Shown here piece after piece: positions 1 through 7,277 of a stretch of 8,948 nucleotides of DNA. This DNA comes from Pseudomonadota bacterium (lineage in GTDB: Bacteria; Pseudomonadota; Alphaproteobacteria; Acetobacterales; Acetobacteraceae). Within the stretch, counting starts at the first letter, position 1; every line of letters starts with the position of its first letter. Position numbers and translations under genes: made by a program. Below the pieces are notes generated by a model. That model was not told where the DNA came from. It saw only the letters and a list, made by a program, of their open reading frames with translations, and made no database searches. The stretch is from positions 1-8,948 of the forward strand of contig JAJXSZ010000113.1 in NCBI GenBank assembly GCA_021784255.1, in the 5' to 3' direction.

Positions 1-195
1 GGTGGCGGCGTGCTGGCGGGCTGGATGCTGGCGCGCGTCGTGCTGGTGCGGCTGGGCGGGGCGCTGGCTTTTCTCGGCGGCGCGGCGATCAAGGCGGTGC
101 TGGTCACCCGCGCCGGCTATACGGGAAAACTCGTGCTGCCGGCGGTGCCGGTGCGCGGCGGAGGCGGGCCTGCCCGCCGGGCCGCTGCGCGCTGA
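1..195 (+). CDS. C-terminal fragment of an integral membrane protein, possibly a DmsC/PadD-like molybdoenzyme anchor
   Basis: The reading frame is open from the first base of the window and stops at TGA 193-195, so only the last 64 residues are present. Residues about 3-36 are hydrophobic and could form one or two membrane helices. A short basic, glycine- and proline-rich tail follows. The stretch GGAAIKAVLVTRAGYTGKLV, followed by LPAVPVRG, resembles from memory the C-terminal end of DmsC/NrfD-type membrane anchors of molybdopterin oxidoreductases. That class includes the anchor of phenylacetyl-CoA:acceptor oxidoreductase, which would suit an aromatic-degradation locus. The match is recalled, not computed, and any other polytopic membrane protein remains possible. 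A GTG at position 10 lies in frame, but a 61-residue gene starting there is less likely than a fragment. The gene converges on the Rrf2 regulator gene, with only 7 bases between the two stop codons. Confidence 0.5.
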   Translation, partial: GGGVLAGWMLARVVLVRLGGALAFLGGAAIKAVLVTRAGYTGKLVLPAVPVRGGGGPARRAAAR

Positions 196-202
196 GCCGC
201 GT

Positions 203-664
203 TCAGGGCGCGGGGCTTCGCGCCAGCGCGGCGGCGGCGCTGCGCATCCCGGCATCCCACGGGCGGCGCGCGATCAGCTTGAGCATGGTGGTGAGGCTGA
301 TCGAGCGCAGCGTCGCCGCGGTCTGGTCGTCGATCTCGTGCAGCACGAAATAAAGGCCCTGGGCGATTTCCTGGCGCGCCTCGGCGGCGGAGAGGTCGCT
401 GCCGGCGCTGGTATCCTCGAACAGCCGCACCACGTCCATCAGCGTCAGCCGCTTGGCGTTGCCGGCGAAACGATAGCCGCCGCCGACGCCGCGCACCGCC
501 GCCACCAGCCCGGCGCGGCCGAGGTCGCGCAGCACCTTCGCCAGGTGGTGGGTGGAGATGCCGTATTTCTCGGCGATTTCCACCGCCGTCATCTGCCGCC
601 CGGGGTCGGCGGCCAGTTCGAGGACGGCGTAGAGGGCAAAGGCGGTGGCTTTCTGCAGTCGCAT
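203..664 (-). CDS. badM: Rrf2-family transcriptional regulator, BadM-like
   Basis: This 153-residue protein has the length and plan of the Rrf2 family. It begins MRLQKATAFALYAVLELA (helix 1), followed by a winged helix-turn-helix at about residues 25-66. The recognition helix is near STHHLAKVLRDLGRAGLV, and the family wing motif RGVGGGYRFA sits at 58-67. A dimerisation helix follows at about 72-112. The protein has no cysteine at all, so it cannot carry the three-Cys Fe-S cluster of IscR or NsrR. It should instead sense a small molecule or act as a plain repressor. It starts 15 bp after the stop of the GNAT gene, on the same strand and probably the same transcript. In R. palustris the Rrf2 protein BadM represses the benzoyl-CoA pathway operon badDEFGAB and is released by acetamidobenzoates made by the GNAT enzyme BadL. 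The same pairing here supports the BadM-like call. The Rrf2 family is certain; the orthology is inferred from context. Confidence 0.85.
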   Translation of the reverse strand: MRLQKATAFALYAVLELAADPGRQMTAVEIAEKYGISTHHLAKVLRDLGRAGLVAAVRGVGGGYRFAGNAKRLTLMDVVRLFEDTSAGSDLSAAEARQEIAQGLYFVLHEIDDQTAATLRSISLTTMLKLIARRPWDAGMRSAAAALARSPAP

Positions 665-679
665 GGCGCGCGCGTCCTC

Positions 680-1138
680 TCAGTCGAGGCGGGATTCGAG
701 CTGGATGAACGGCCCGGCCGTCATCCCCTGGCTGCGGAAGAAGGCGTGGATCACGGTGTCCTCGCGCGCCAGCATGGTGCGCACGCGGTCGACGCCGGCG
801 GCGCGGAACGCCTCGCACAGCGCCGCGAACAGCCGCGAGCCGAGCCCGGCCTGGCGCGAGCCCGGGCGCACCTGCACGGCAAACACCCAGCCGCAGGGCG
901 GCGAGCCGAACTCCCAGGCGCGCACCTCGCCGGCCACGAAGCCGAGCAGCCGCGCCTCGTCCGCGGCGACGAGGAAGAAGCCGTTGCGGGCGCAGCGCTG
1001 GAACATCTCGTGCCAGTATTCGGGCTTGGCGAGGCCGGTGGTCTCGCTGTCGAGCGCGATGACAGGGGCGAGATCGCTCGCCCTGGCCGGCCTGATCGCT
1101 GCCTCGACGGTGCTGCGTTGCCGTGGCGTCCTTGCCAT
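680..1138 (-). CDS. badL: GNAT-family N-acetyltransferase, BadL-like (aminobenzoate acetyltransferase candidate)
   Basis: The 152-residue protein has a GNAT fold signature. It opens with AIRPARASDLAPVIALD (beta 1/alpha 1 of the fold, residues 14-30). The acetyl-CoA pyrophosphate-binding turn, VRPGSRQAGLGSRLF, lies at 90-104 with the RQAGLG core at 95-100. A C-terminal FFRSQGM motif lies at 133-139. The start at 1138 is chosen because AAGGAAAG lies 8 bases upstream; the longer reading from 1192 has no comparable ribosome-binding site and would run into the divergent promoter. The gene is the first of a two-gene unit with the Rrf2 regulator. In R. palustris BadL acetylates aminobenzoates, and the product relieves BadM repression. 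A GNAT gene next to an Rrf2 gene in an aromatic-CoA locus therefore suggests the same signal-making role. GNAT membership is secure; the substrate is inferred only from neighbours. Confidence 0.82.
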   Translation of the reverse strand: MARTPRQRSTVEAAIRPARASDLAPVIALDSETTGLAKPEYWHEMFQRCARNGFFLVAADEARLLGFVAGEVRAWEFGSPPCGWVFAVQVRPGSRQAGLGSRLFAALCEAFRAAGVDRVRTMLAREDTVIHAFFRSQGMTAGPFIQLESRLD

Positions 1139-1145
1139 GCGAGCT

Positions 1146-1151
1146 TTCCTT
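1146..1151 (-). promoter_or_regulatory. Ribosome-binding site deciding the GNAT start
   Basis: On the minus strand the sequence AAGGAA precedes the ATG at 1138 by a short spacer (AGGA, then 8 bases). It is the only good Shine-Dalgarno match near any possible start of this gene. It therefore supports the 152-residue form over the 170-residue form. Confidence 0.7.
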
Positions 1152-1224
1152 GGCCCGGGCACGCGCCGGGCGCTATCATGGTATTGAAGCACCGTTTTGC
1201 CGCGATGCCCAGCCCGGCCGAAGC

Positions 1225-1230
1225 AAGGAG
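1225..1230 (+). promoter_or_regulatory. Ribosome-binding site deciding the CoA-ligase start
   Basis: AAGGAG ends six bases before the ATG at 1237. The open frame extends upstream to 1123, but that part overlaps the GNAT start and has no such site. The 524-residue form is therefore preferred. Confidence 0.8.
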
Positions 1231-1236
1231 CCCCGG

Positions 1237-2811
<1,575 letters not shown>

Positions 2812-2854
2812 CGATGCGCCAAACGCACGAGCGAGACCGCAACGACAAGGAAGG

Positions 2855-2923
2855 ATGGCTGCGAGAAGACCGCTAGAAAGAGCCCGGACTGCAAGGGCCG
2901 TCATGAAAGGGAACGTTACATGA
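2855..2923 (+). CDS. Possible 22-codon leader ORF before the transporter
   Basis: In the 108-bp gap between ligase and transporter, an ATG at 2855 directly follows a doubled AAGG (2847-2854), a strong purine-rich ribosome-binding signal. It opens a 22-residue, arginine-rich frame (begins MAARRPLERA, ends MKGNVT). Its TGA at 2921-2923 overlaps the transporter ATG (2920-2922) in the arrangement ATGA. This layout would permit translational coupling. No homology can be claimed, and a chance ORF is quite possible. A second 20-codon frame, 2814-2876, has no such signal. Confidence 0.25.
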   Translation: MAARRPLERARTARAVMKGNVT

Positions 2924-4347
2924 GCGACAGGAACGCCTCTCCCGGCATATTGCTGGCGCGTATCGACCGCATCCCTGTCTGGGCGCTGCCCAGCCTGTTC
3001 GCGGGGATCATCGGCATCGGCTTTCTCTTCACTTTCTACGATATCTTCGACATCAACGTCTCCTTCATCCAGACCTGCATGGTGCTGGTGAAGGGCTGCA
3101 CGCCGCCTTCCTCGGCGGCCTATATCGGCCTGCCGGTGCTGCTCAATCTCGCCGGCTACGTGGTCGGAACGCTGATCTTCTCCCCGCTCGCCGACCGCGC
3201 CGGGCGGCGCGACCTGCTGCTGGTGACGATGCTGGTGACCGGCATCGGCTCGGCGCTGACGGCGCTGGTGGACAGCTACACCTGGTTCATCGTGGCGCGC
3301 GTCATCACCGGCATCGGCATCGGCGCCGACCTCGCGATCGTCAACACCTATATCGGCGAGATGGCGCCGCGCGGCGCGCGCGCGCGCTACACCTCGATGA
3401 TCTTCGTCTTCTCCGCGCTCGGCGCGGTGCTCGGCATCTGGCTCGGGCTGTGGCTGACGACGCCGGCAACCCCGCTGCCGCTCGGCCTGCCGTTCGCGCT
3501 GGCCTCGGAACATTTCGACTACGGCTGGCGGATCATGTACCTGATCGGCGGCGCGCTGGCGCTGGTCGGGGTCATGCTGCGCTTCCAGCTGCCGGAGTCG
3601 CCGCGCTGGCTGATCAGCCGCGGCCGGCTCGCCGAGGCGGACGCGGTGATCGGGCAGATGGAGGCGCGCGCGCACGCGATCTCGCCGCTGCCGCCGGTGG
3701 CCGAGCCGGTGGCGCCGGCGCCGCCGGCCGACGAGCGGATGCCGTTCGCCGCGATCTTCCACAACCCGATCTACCGGCGGCGCACGCTGATGCTGCTGGC
3801 GATGTGGTTCCTGGCCTACATCACCGTCTATTCCTTCGCCGCCGGCTTCACGACGCTGCTGGCCGCCCTGCACTATCCGCCGCCGGAGGCGGGGCTGATC
3901 ACCGCGATGGGCACGTTCGGCTTCGTGCTCTGCGCGCTGGTCGCCTATGGCTGGGGCGAGCGGATGGAGCGCAAGACCTGGGTGCCGCTGGCCGCCGCGA
4001 TCACGCTGGTGGGCGGCGTGCTGGTGGCCCTCGGCGGGCAGGCGTTCTGGATCGGCGTGCTCGGCTCGATCGTCGTGTTCTTCGGCTTCAATGTCTGGAT
4101 CCCGATCGCCTATGCGTGGTCGGTGGAGAACTACCCGACGCGCGCGCGCACCACCGGCTTCGCGCTCGTCGATGGCATCGGCCATCTCGGCGGCGGCGTC
4201 GGGCTGATTCTGATCGCGCCGCTGATCCCGCAGATGAGCGTGCTCGGCGCGATGCTGCTGATCGTGAGCTTCCTGGTGCTGGCCGCGATCATCGCGCAGT
4301 TCGGACTGGCGACGCGCGACCGCCTGCTCGACGACATCTCGCCTTAG
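2920..4347 (+). CDS. MFS transporter, probable aromatic acid/metabolite:proton symporter
   Basis: This 475-residue inner-membrane protein has the twelve-helix major facilitator plan. The hydrophobic blocks fall in two halves, separated by a cytoplasmic loop of about residues 232-285 that is rich in proline and alanine. Family signatures are LADRAGRRDLL (90-100, loop 2-3 motif), PESPRWL (225-231, end of helix 6) and ENYPTRARTTG (403-413, loop 10-11), as in the sugar/metabolite and aromatic-acid symporter branches. Helix 1 carries two aspartates (D41, D44, in YDIFDIN), where related symporters have acidic residues implicated in proton coupling. GAAAGGG lies 8 bases before the ATG. Its place between the CoA ligase and the reductase genes suggests import of the ligase substrate, probably 4-hydroxybenzoate or a related acid. 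R. palustris has ABC transporter genes in its hba cluster, so this would be a different uptake solution. The substrate is inferred, not shown. Confidence 0.85.
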   Translation: MSDRNASPGILLARIDRIPVWALPSLFAGIIGIGFLFTFYDIFDINVSFIQTCMVLVKGCTPPSSAAYIGLPVLLNLAGYVVGTLIFSPLADRAGRRDLLLVTMLVTGIGSALTALVDSYTWFIVARVITGIGIGADLAIVNTYIGEMAPRGARARYTSMIFVFSALGAVLGIWLGLWLTTPATPLPLGLPFALASEHFDYGWRIMYLIGGALALVGVMLRFQLPESPRWLISRGRLAEADAVIGQMEARAHAISPLPPVAEPVAPAPPADERMPFAAIFHNPIYRRRTLMLLAMWFLAYITVYSFAAGFTTLLAALHYPPPEAGLITAMGTFGFVLCALVAYGWGERMERKTWVPLAAAITLVGGVLVALGGQAFWIGVLGSIVVFFGFNVWIPIAYAWSVENYPTRARTTGFALVDGIGHLGGGVGLILIAPLIPQMSVLGAMLLIVSFLVLAAIIAQFGLATRDRLLDDISP

Positions 4348-4361
4348 CCGCGGCGACGTTG

Positions 4362-4395
4362 CGCCCCTGCCTTGATCCAGATCAAGGCAGGGGCG
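4362..4395. repeat. Perfect 15-bp inverted repeat with 4-base loop
   Basis: The arms CGCCCCTGCCTTGAT (4362-4376) and ATCAAGGCAGGGGCG (4381-4395) are exact reverse complements around CCAG. It begins 14 bases after the transporter stop and could fold as a stable RNA hairpin. The bases that follow are not a T-run, so a classical intrinsic terminator is doubtful. The centre is a full FNR-type operator (separate entry). The element may serve as a DNA-binding site, a transcript-end hairpin, or both. Confidence 0.85.
4372..4385 (+). promoter_or_regulatory. FNR/AadR-type operator
   Basis: TTGATCCAGATCAA matches the FNR-family consensus TTGAT-N4-ATCAA at every defined position. In R. palustris the anaerobic aromatic genes are controlled by Crp/FNR-family proteins (AadR, HbaR). 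An oxygen-responsive activator site before 4-hydroxybenzoyl-CoA reductase genes is therefore expected biology. The centre (4378.5) lies about 98 bp before the gamma-subunit ATG. Confidence 0.75.
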
Positions 4396-4406
4396 GCACC
4401 GGCCGC

Positions 4407-4412
4407 TAAAAC
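4407..4412 (+). promoter_or_regulatory. Candidate -10 box for the reductase operon
   Basis: TAAAAC matches four of six bases of TATAAT. If it is the -10 element, transcription would start near 4419-4420. That places the FNR-type site at about -41.5, the class II activator position, with no separate -35 needed. The match is weak; the geometry is the main support. Confidence 0.4.
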
Positions 4413-4417
4413 CGCAT

Positions 4418-4465
4418 CGTTATACCGGAATACCGTCATACCGAACGATCGTCATACCGAAAGAC
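4418..4465 (+). repeat. Three tandem 16-bp repeats upstream of the reductase operon
   Basis: Three adjacent 16-base units begin at 4418, 4434 and 4450. Units 2 and 3 share an exact 12-base core, CGTCATACCGAA. Unit 1 is CGTTATACCGGAA, differing by one T/C change and an A/G change in that core. The array ends 11 bases before the gamma-subunit start and covers the predicted transcription start. Possible roles are an operator for a regulator binding direct repeats, or an element of the 5' leader. Confidence 0.75.
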
Positions 4466-4470
4466 GGAGG
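4466..4470 (+). promoter_or_regulatory. Ribosome-binding site deciding the gamma-subunit start
   Basis: GGAGG ends six bases before the ATG at 4477. It favours this start over the in-frame ATGs at 4483 and 4498 and over the open frame running upstream to 4372, which would cross the operator and repeats. Confidence 0.8.
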
Positions 4471-4476
4471 CGAGCG

Positions 4477-4953
4477 ATGCCGATGCCGCCCGAACCGATG
4501 CGTCACTTCCAGCTCAACGGGCGGGACTGCGCGGTGCCGGCGGCGGACCACGCGCTGCTGCTCGAGACACTGCGCGAGACGCTCGGCCTCACCGGAACCA
4601 AGCAGGGCTGCGACGGCGGCGAGTGCGGCGCCTGCACCGTGCTGATCGACGGCGTGGCGCGGCTCGCCTGCCTCACCCGCACCGGCGAGTGCGAGGGGCG
4701 GACGGTCGAGACCATCGAGGGGCAAGGTGTCGCAGGGCGCCTCGGCCGGCTGCAGCGCGCCTTTCACGAGAAGCTCGGCGCGCAGTGCGGCTATTGCACA
4801 CCCGGAATGATCATGGCGGCCGAGGGGCTGCTGCGCCGCAACCGAAGCCCCGACGAGGCGGCGATCCGCGCGGCACTGGCCGGCAATCTCTGCCGCTGCA
4901 CCGGCTATGTGAAGATCATCGAGGCGGTGCTCGCCGCCGCGGCGGACGGCTGA
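4477..4953 (+). CDS. hcrC: 4-hydroxybenzoyl-CoA reductase, gamma subunit (two [2Fe-2S] clusters)
   Basis: This 158-residue iron-sulfur subunit carries electrons from the FAD subunit to the molybdenum site. The N-terminal plant-ferredoxin-type cluster motif is CDGGECGAC (Cys 45, 50, 53) with the fourth ligand at Cys 65 in ACLTR. The C-terminal helical domain binds the second cluster through CGYC (104, 107) and CRC (139, 141), in the usual CGYCTPG...NLCRCTGY setting. All eight ligands are present and the length matches the HcrC/HbaB family of about 160 residues. The same fold occurs in CO dehydrogenase and other xanthine-oxidase-type small subunits, so the specific name depends on the beta subunit and the neighbours. 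It is the first gene after the regulatory gap, and its stop TGA shares its A with the ATG of the alpha gene, so translation is probably coupled. The R. palustris counterpart is named hbaB. Confidence 0.93.
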   Translation: MPMPPEPMRHFQLNGRDCAVPAADHALLLETLRETLGLTGTKQGCDGGECGACTVLIDGVARLACLTRTGECEGRTVETIEGQGVAGRLGRLQRAFHEKLGAQCGYCTPGMIMAAEGLLRRNRSPDEAAIRAALAGNLCRCTGYVKIIEAVLAAAADG

Positions 4954-7277
4954 TGCGCAACGAGCGCACCGTCGTCGGCCGCCCGACGCCGCTGATCGAC
5001 GGCATCGAGAAGGTGCGCGGCGAGGCACGCTACACCGAGGATCTGCCGGCGGCGAACGCGCTGGTCGGGCGGATCCTGCGCAGCCCCGTCGCGCATGGGC
5101 GCATCGTCGCGGTCCATACCGGGCGGGCCCGCGCGCTGGCCGGCGTGCGCGCCGTCGTCACCGGCGAGGATTGTCCGCACGGCTATGGCGTGCTGCCGAT
5201 CGCGATGAACGAGTTTCCGCTGGCGCGCGGGCGGGTGCGCTATCGCGGCGAGCCGGTGGCGGCGGTGGCGGCGCAGGACGCGGCGACGGCCGCGGCGGCG
5301 CTCGAGCTGATCGAACTCGAGATCGAGGAACTGCCGGCCTATTTCACCGCCGAGGCGGCGCGCGCCGCGGACGCGGTGGCGCTGCACGACGACCGGCCAG
5401 GCAACATCGAGCGCGAGGTGCACCACGAATTCGGCGACCCCGCCGCCGGCTTTGCCGCCGCCGACCTGGTGCGCGAGGGGGTCTATCGCTGTGCCGAGGT
5501 GGCGCATGGGCAGATGGAGCGCAACGCCGCCCACGCCGCCTTCGACCCCGAGCGGACGCAGCTCACGCTGTGGTCCACGACGCAGGTGCCCTACTACGTG
5601 CACATGATGCTGGCGCGCACGCTCGGGCTCGAGGCGAGCCGCATCCGCGTCATCAAGCCGTTCGTCGGCGGCGGCTTCGGCGCGCGCGTCGAGGTGCTGA
5701 ACTTCGAGCTGATCGCCGCCCTGCTGGCGCGCGCGGCGGGCGGGACGGTGCGGCTCGCGCTGTCGCGCGAGGAAAGCTTCCTCACCCATCGCGGCCGGCC
5801 GCAGACCGAGGTCCGCCTGCGGCTCGGCATGGCGCGCGACGGGCGGCTGACCGCGTGCGCGGCCGAGGTGGTGCAGCGCGGCGGCGCCTTCGCCGGCTAC
5901 GGGGTGGTGACGATCCTCTATGCCGGGGCGCTGCTGCAGGGGCTCTACGCGCTGCCGGCGCTGCGCTATGACGGCTGGCGCGTCTATGCCAACCTGCCGC
6001 CCTGCGGGGCGATGCGCGGGCACGGCACGGTCGATGTCCGTTTTGCCTTCGAATCGTTGCTGGATACGATGGCGGCCGAGCTCGGGCTCGACCCGTTCGC
6101 GGTGCGCCGCGCCAACCTGCTCGCCGCCCCGACCCAGACGATGAACGGGCTGCGGGTCGAGAGCTACGGACTCGCCGAATGCCTCGAGCGGGTGGAGCGC
6201 GCCTCGGGCTGGCGCGAGCGGCGCGGCCGGCTCGGGCCGGGGCGCGGGCTCGGCATGGCCTGCTCGCATTACGTGAGCGGCGCCGCCAAGCCGATCCACT
6301 GGACCGGCGAGCCGCATGCGGTGGTGCATCTGCGCCTCGATTTCGACGGCGGCATCACGCTGCTCACCGGGGCGGCCGATATCGGCCAGGGCTCGAGCAC
6401 GGTGCTGGCGCAGGCGGCGGCCGAGGTGCTCGGCGTGCATCTCGACCGGATCCGCGTGATCGCTGCCGACAGCGCGCTGACGCCCAAGGACAACGGCTCC
6501 TATTCCTCGCGCGTCACCTTCATGGTCGGCAACGCCAGCATCGACGCGGCGCGCCAGCTCCGCGCCAAGCTGGTGGCGGCGGCGGCGGCACGGCTCGGCG
6601 TCGCGGAGACGGAAATCGAGGCTGAAGCGGAACAGTTCCGCCATGTCAACGACGGGCGCACGCTCTCCTTCGCCGAGGCGGCGCAGGCCGCACTCGCGCG
6701 CGAGGCCGGCGCGCTCACCGTCAAGGGCAGCTTCACCTGCCCGGTCGAGTTCCAGGGCGGCGGGCATCGCGGCGGCGCGGTCGGCGCGACGATGGGCTTC
6801 AGCTACGCCGCACAGGTCGTCGAGGTCGCGGTGGACGAGGCGACCGGCGCGGTCGCCGTCGAGCAGGTCTGGGTGGCGCAGGATTGCGGTTTCGCGATCA
6901 ATCCGCTGGCGGTCGAGGGGCAGATCCAGGGCGCGGTGTGGATGGGCATGGGGCAGGCGCTGGGCGAGGAGACGCGCTACGACGAGGGCCTGGCGATGCA
7001 CGCCTCCTTCCTCGACTACCGGGTGCCGACGATCATGGATTCGCCGCCGGTCGCGGTGCAGATCGTGGAGAGCATCGATCCCAACGGCCCGTTCGGCGCC
7101 AAGGAGGCGAGCGAAGGCGCGCTCGCCTCGTTCCCGCCGGCGTTCGCCGCCGCCATCGCCGATGCGATCGGCCTGCGCCTCGACGAGCTGCCGGTGACGC
7201 CGGACCGCCTGACCGAAGCGCTTGCGCAACGAAAACGCGCCGAGCGCCTGGCGCGCAGCCGCGAGAGGGCGGCGTGA
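4953..7277 (+). CDS. hcrA: 4-hydroxybenzoyl-CoA reductase, alpha (molybdopterin) subunit
   Basis: This 774-residue catalytic subunit belongs to the xanthine oxidase family and binds the molybdenum-molybdopterin cytosine dinucleotide cofactor. It reductively removes the para-hydroxyl of 4-hydroxybenzoyl-CoA to give benzoyl-CoA and water. The N-terminal hammerhead domain covers about residues 15-130 (GEARYTEDL, RSPVAHG, VRYRGEPVAAVAA). Cofactor-binding segments follow: STTQVPYY (208-215, with Gln211), VGGGFGAR (238-245), CGAMRGHG (351-358), DIGQGSS (476-482), NGSYSSRVTF (514-523) and GATMGFSYAA (611-620). GAKEASEG (715-722) holds the conserved active-site glutamate, Glu718. The length is close to Thauera HcrA (about 770 residues). 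The start overlaps the gamma stop as TGATG, without its own strong ribosome-binding site. The family is certain; the specific substrate is assigned mainly from the beta subunit's [4Fe-4S] loop and the adjacent CoA ligase. It corresponds to hbaC of R. palustris. Confidence 0.92.
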   Translation: MRNERTVVGRPTPLIDGIEKVRGEARYTEDLPAANALVGRILRSPVAHGRIVAVHTGRARALAGVRAVVTGEDCPHGYGVLPIAMNEFPLARGRVRYRGEPVAAVAAQDAATAAAALELIELEIEELPAYFTAEAARAADAVALHDDRPGNIEREVHHEFGDPAAGFAAADLVREGVYRCAEVAHGQMERNAAHAAFDPERTQLTLWSTTQVPYYVHMMLARTLGLEASRIRVIKPFVGGGFGARVEVLNFELIAALLARAAGGTVRLALSREESFLTHRGRPQTEVRLRLGMARDGRLTACAAEVVQRGGAFAGYGVVTILYAGALLQGLYALPALRYDGWRVYANLPPCGAMRGHGTVDVRFAFESLLDTMAAELGLDPFAVRRANLLAAPTQTMNGLRVESYGLAECLERVERASGWRERRGRLGPGRGLGMACSHYVSGAAKPIHWTGEPHAVVHLRLDFDGGITLLTGAADIGQGSSTVLAQAAAEVLGVHLDRIRVIAADSALTPKDNGSYSSRVTFMVGNASIDAARQLRAKLVAAAAARLGVAETEIEAEAEQFRHVNDGRTLSFAEAAQAALAREAGALTVKGSFTCPVEFQGGGHRGGAVGATMGFSYAAQVVEVAVDEATGAVAVEQVWVAQDCGFAINPLAVEGQIQGAVWMGMGQALGEETRYDEGLAMHASFLDYRVPTIMDSPPVAVQIVESIDPNGPFGAKEASEGALASFPPAFAAAIADAIGLRLDELPVTPDRLTEALAQRKRAERLARSRERAA

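Larger units (their letters stand above)
1139..1236. promoter_or_regulatory. Divergent promoter region between the badL-like and CoA-ligase genes
   Basis: This 98-bp gap must hold the control signals for both the GNAT-Rrf2 unit (minus) and the ligase (plus). It contains ribosome-binding sites at each end and a small near-palindrome around CATG at 1174-1183 (TATCATGGTA, 8 of 10 symmetric positions). I could not identify a convincing -35/-10 pair in either direction. A TTGAAG at 1184-1189 could be a -35 box for the ligase, but no good -10 follows at the right distance. No FNR-type TTGAT-N4-ATCAA site is present here, unlike the gap before the reductase genes. Confidence 0.5.

Noticed and set aside
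188..212. Possible two-way terminator hairpin between the converging stops
   Set aside because: The arms CGCGCTGA and TCAGGGCGCG pair only with a bulge, and there is no T-run on either strand.
1153..1171. GCCCGG...CCGGGC inverted repeat in the GNAT leader
   Set aside because: Only six bases per arm in GC-rich DNA, with no T-run and no consensus; chance is the simpler explanation.
1123..1236. Upstream extension of the CoA ligase
   Set aside because: It would overlap the GNAT start and the divergent promoter. The AAGGAG six bases before ATG 1237 gives a family-typical start.
2814..2876. 20-codon ORF right after the ligase stop
   Set aside because: No ribosome-binding signal and no coupling to a neighbour; the overlapping frame at 2855 is better supported.
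4905..7229. 774-codon open frame on the minus strand opposite the alpha subunit
   Set aside because: It is a shadow of the well-supported alpha gene in very GC-rich DNA. Its product is dominated by Arg, His, Ala and Gly, has no recognisable motif, and opposes a frame with all cofactor motifs intact.
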